Assembly (NCBI GenBank): GCA_003427395.1
Contig: BFEA01000953.1
Coordinates: forward strand, 271,178-300,405
Length of the DNA: 29,228 nucleotides
Source of the DNA: Chara braunii
Taxonomy: Eukaryota; Streptophyta; Charophyceae; Charales; Characeae
Direction of reading: 5' to 3'
The notes beneath the pieces were generated by a model. The model had not been told where the DNA came from, did no database searches, and saw only the letters and a program-made list of their open reading frames with translations. This document shows, in pieces, positions 29,144 to 29,228 of this stretch. Both the position numbers and the translations under genes were made by a program. The stretch's first letter is position 1. Each line of letters opens with the position of its first letter.

Positions 29144-29228
<85 letters not shown>
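29144..29228. repeat. (GA)n microsatellite at the window end
   Basis: An uninterrupted GA run of about 85 bases reaches the last base. Its true length is unknown; the assembly probably stopped in it. Confidence 0.97.

Noticed and set aside
1-29228. CRISPR arrays, bacterial operons or rRNA genes
   Set aside because: No regular repeat-spacer pattern, no Shine-Dalgarno-led gene series and no rRNA sequence recognised; introns and retroelements show a eukaryotic contig.

Overview
This is a eukaryotic nuclear contig, dense in repeats and poor in genes. One host gene is certain: a three-exon, plant-like gene for the 60S acidic ribosomal protein P2 (+ strand, 1308-4267). The minus-strand retroelement from 24.4 to 28.9 kb carries an N-terminal GIY-YIG domain before its reverse transcriptase. 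To my knowledge that permuted Penelope-like arrangement is reported from the green lineage. Together these suggest a streptophyte or green alga with a repeat-rich genome (Chara-like). That is inference; no marker in the window fixes the species.

Layout. 1-73 is a sequencing artefact: an unremoved Nextera mate-pair junction adapter, preceded by 35 bases that are a copy of 8635-8669. 74-1307 holds pyrimidine microsatellites, hairpin-forming repeats and the upstream region of the P2 gene. 1308-4267 is the P2 gene. Its 2-kb second intron contains 116-bp tandem repeats and two ~171-bp direct repeats, each carrying a hammerhead-ribozyme-like core. The repeats lie 565 bp apart, which resembles a small retrozyme. 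4268-14696 is non-coding and repeat-rich: a perfect 24-bp palindrome, a tRNA-like SINE head, an 850-bp purine-strand minisatellite, a truncated U2 snRNA copy with an A-rich tail (minus strand), several simple tandem duplications, CAAT arrays and a GC-rich island.

14697-20890 contains four open reading frames that look coding but are not recognised (14697-15149, 18263-18517, 19396-19628, 19936-20559), followed by a polyadenylation-like signal.

21463-28916 is a block of decayed retroelements, all on the minus strand. In transcription order it has a CCHC zinc-knuckle and coiled-coil ORF, a GIY-YIG endonuclease domain, a linker region carrying a ~680-bp tandem duplication, and a Penelope-like reverse transcriptase cut off just after its GIPMG motif. 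This runs directly into a LINE (fragmentary endonuclease, reverse transcriptase with a LADD box, zinc-finger tail) that has frameshifts and a 111-bp foldback MITE-like insertion. The window ends in a long GA microsatellite, probably where assembly stopped.

The strongest candidates for something undescribed are the paired hammerhead motifs in the P2 intron, the permuted Penelope-like element fused to a LINE, and the U2-derived retrosequence.
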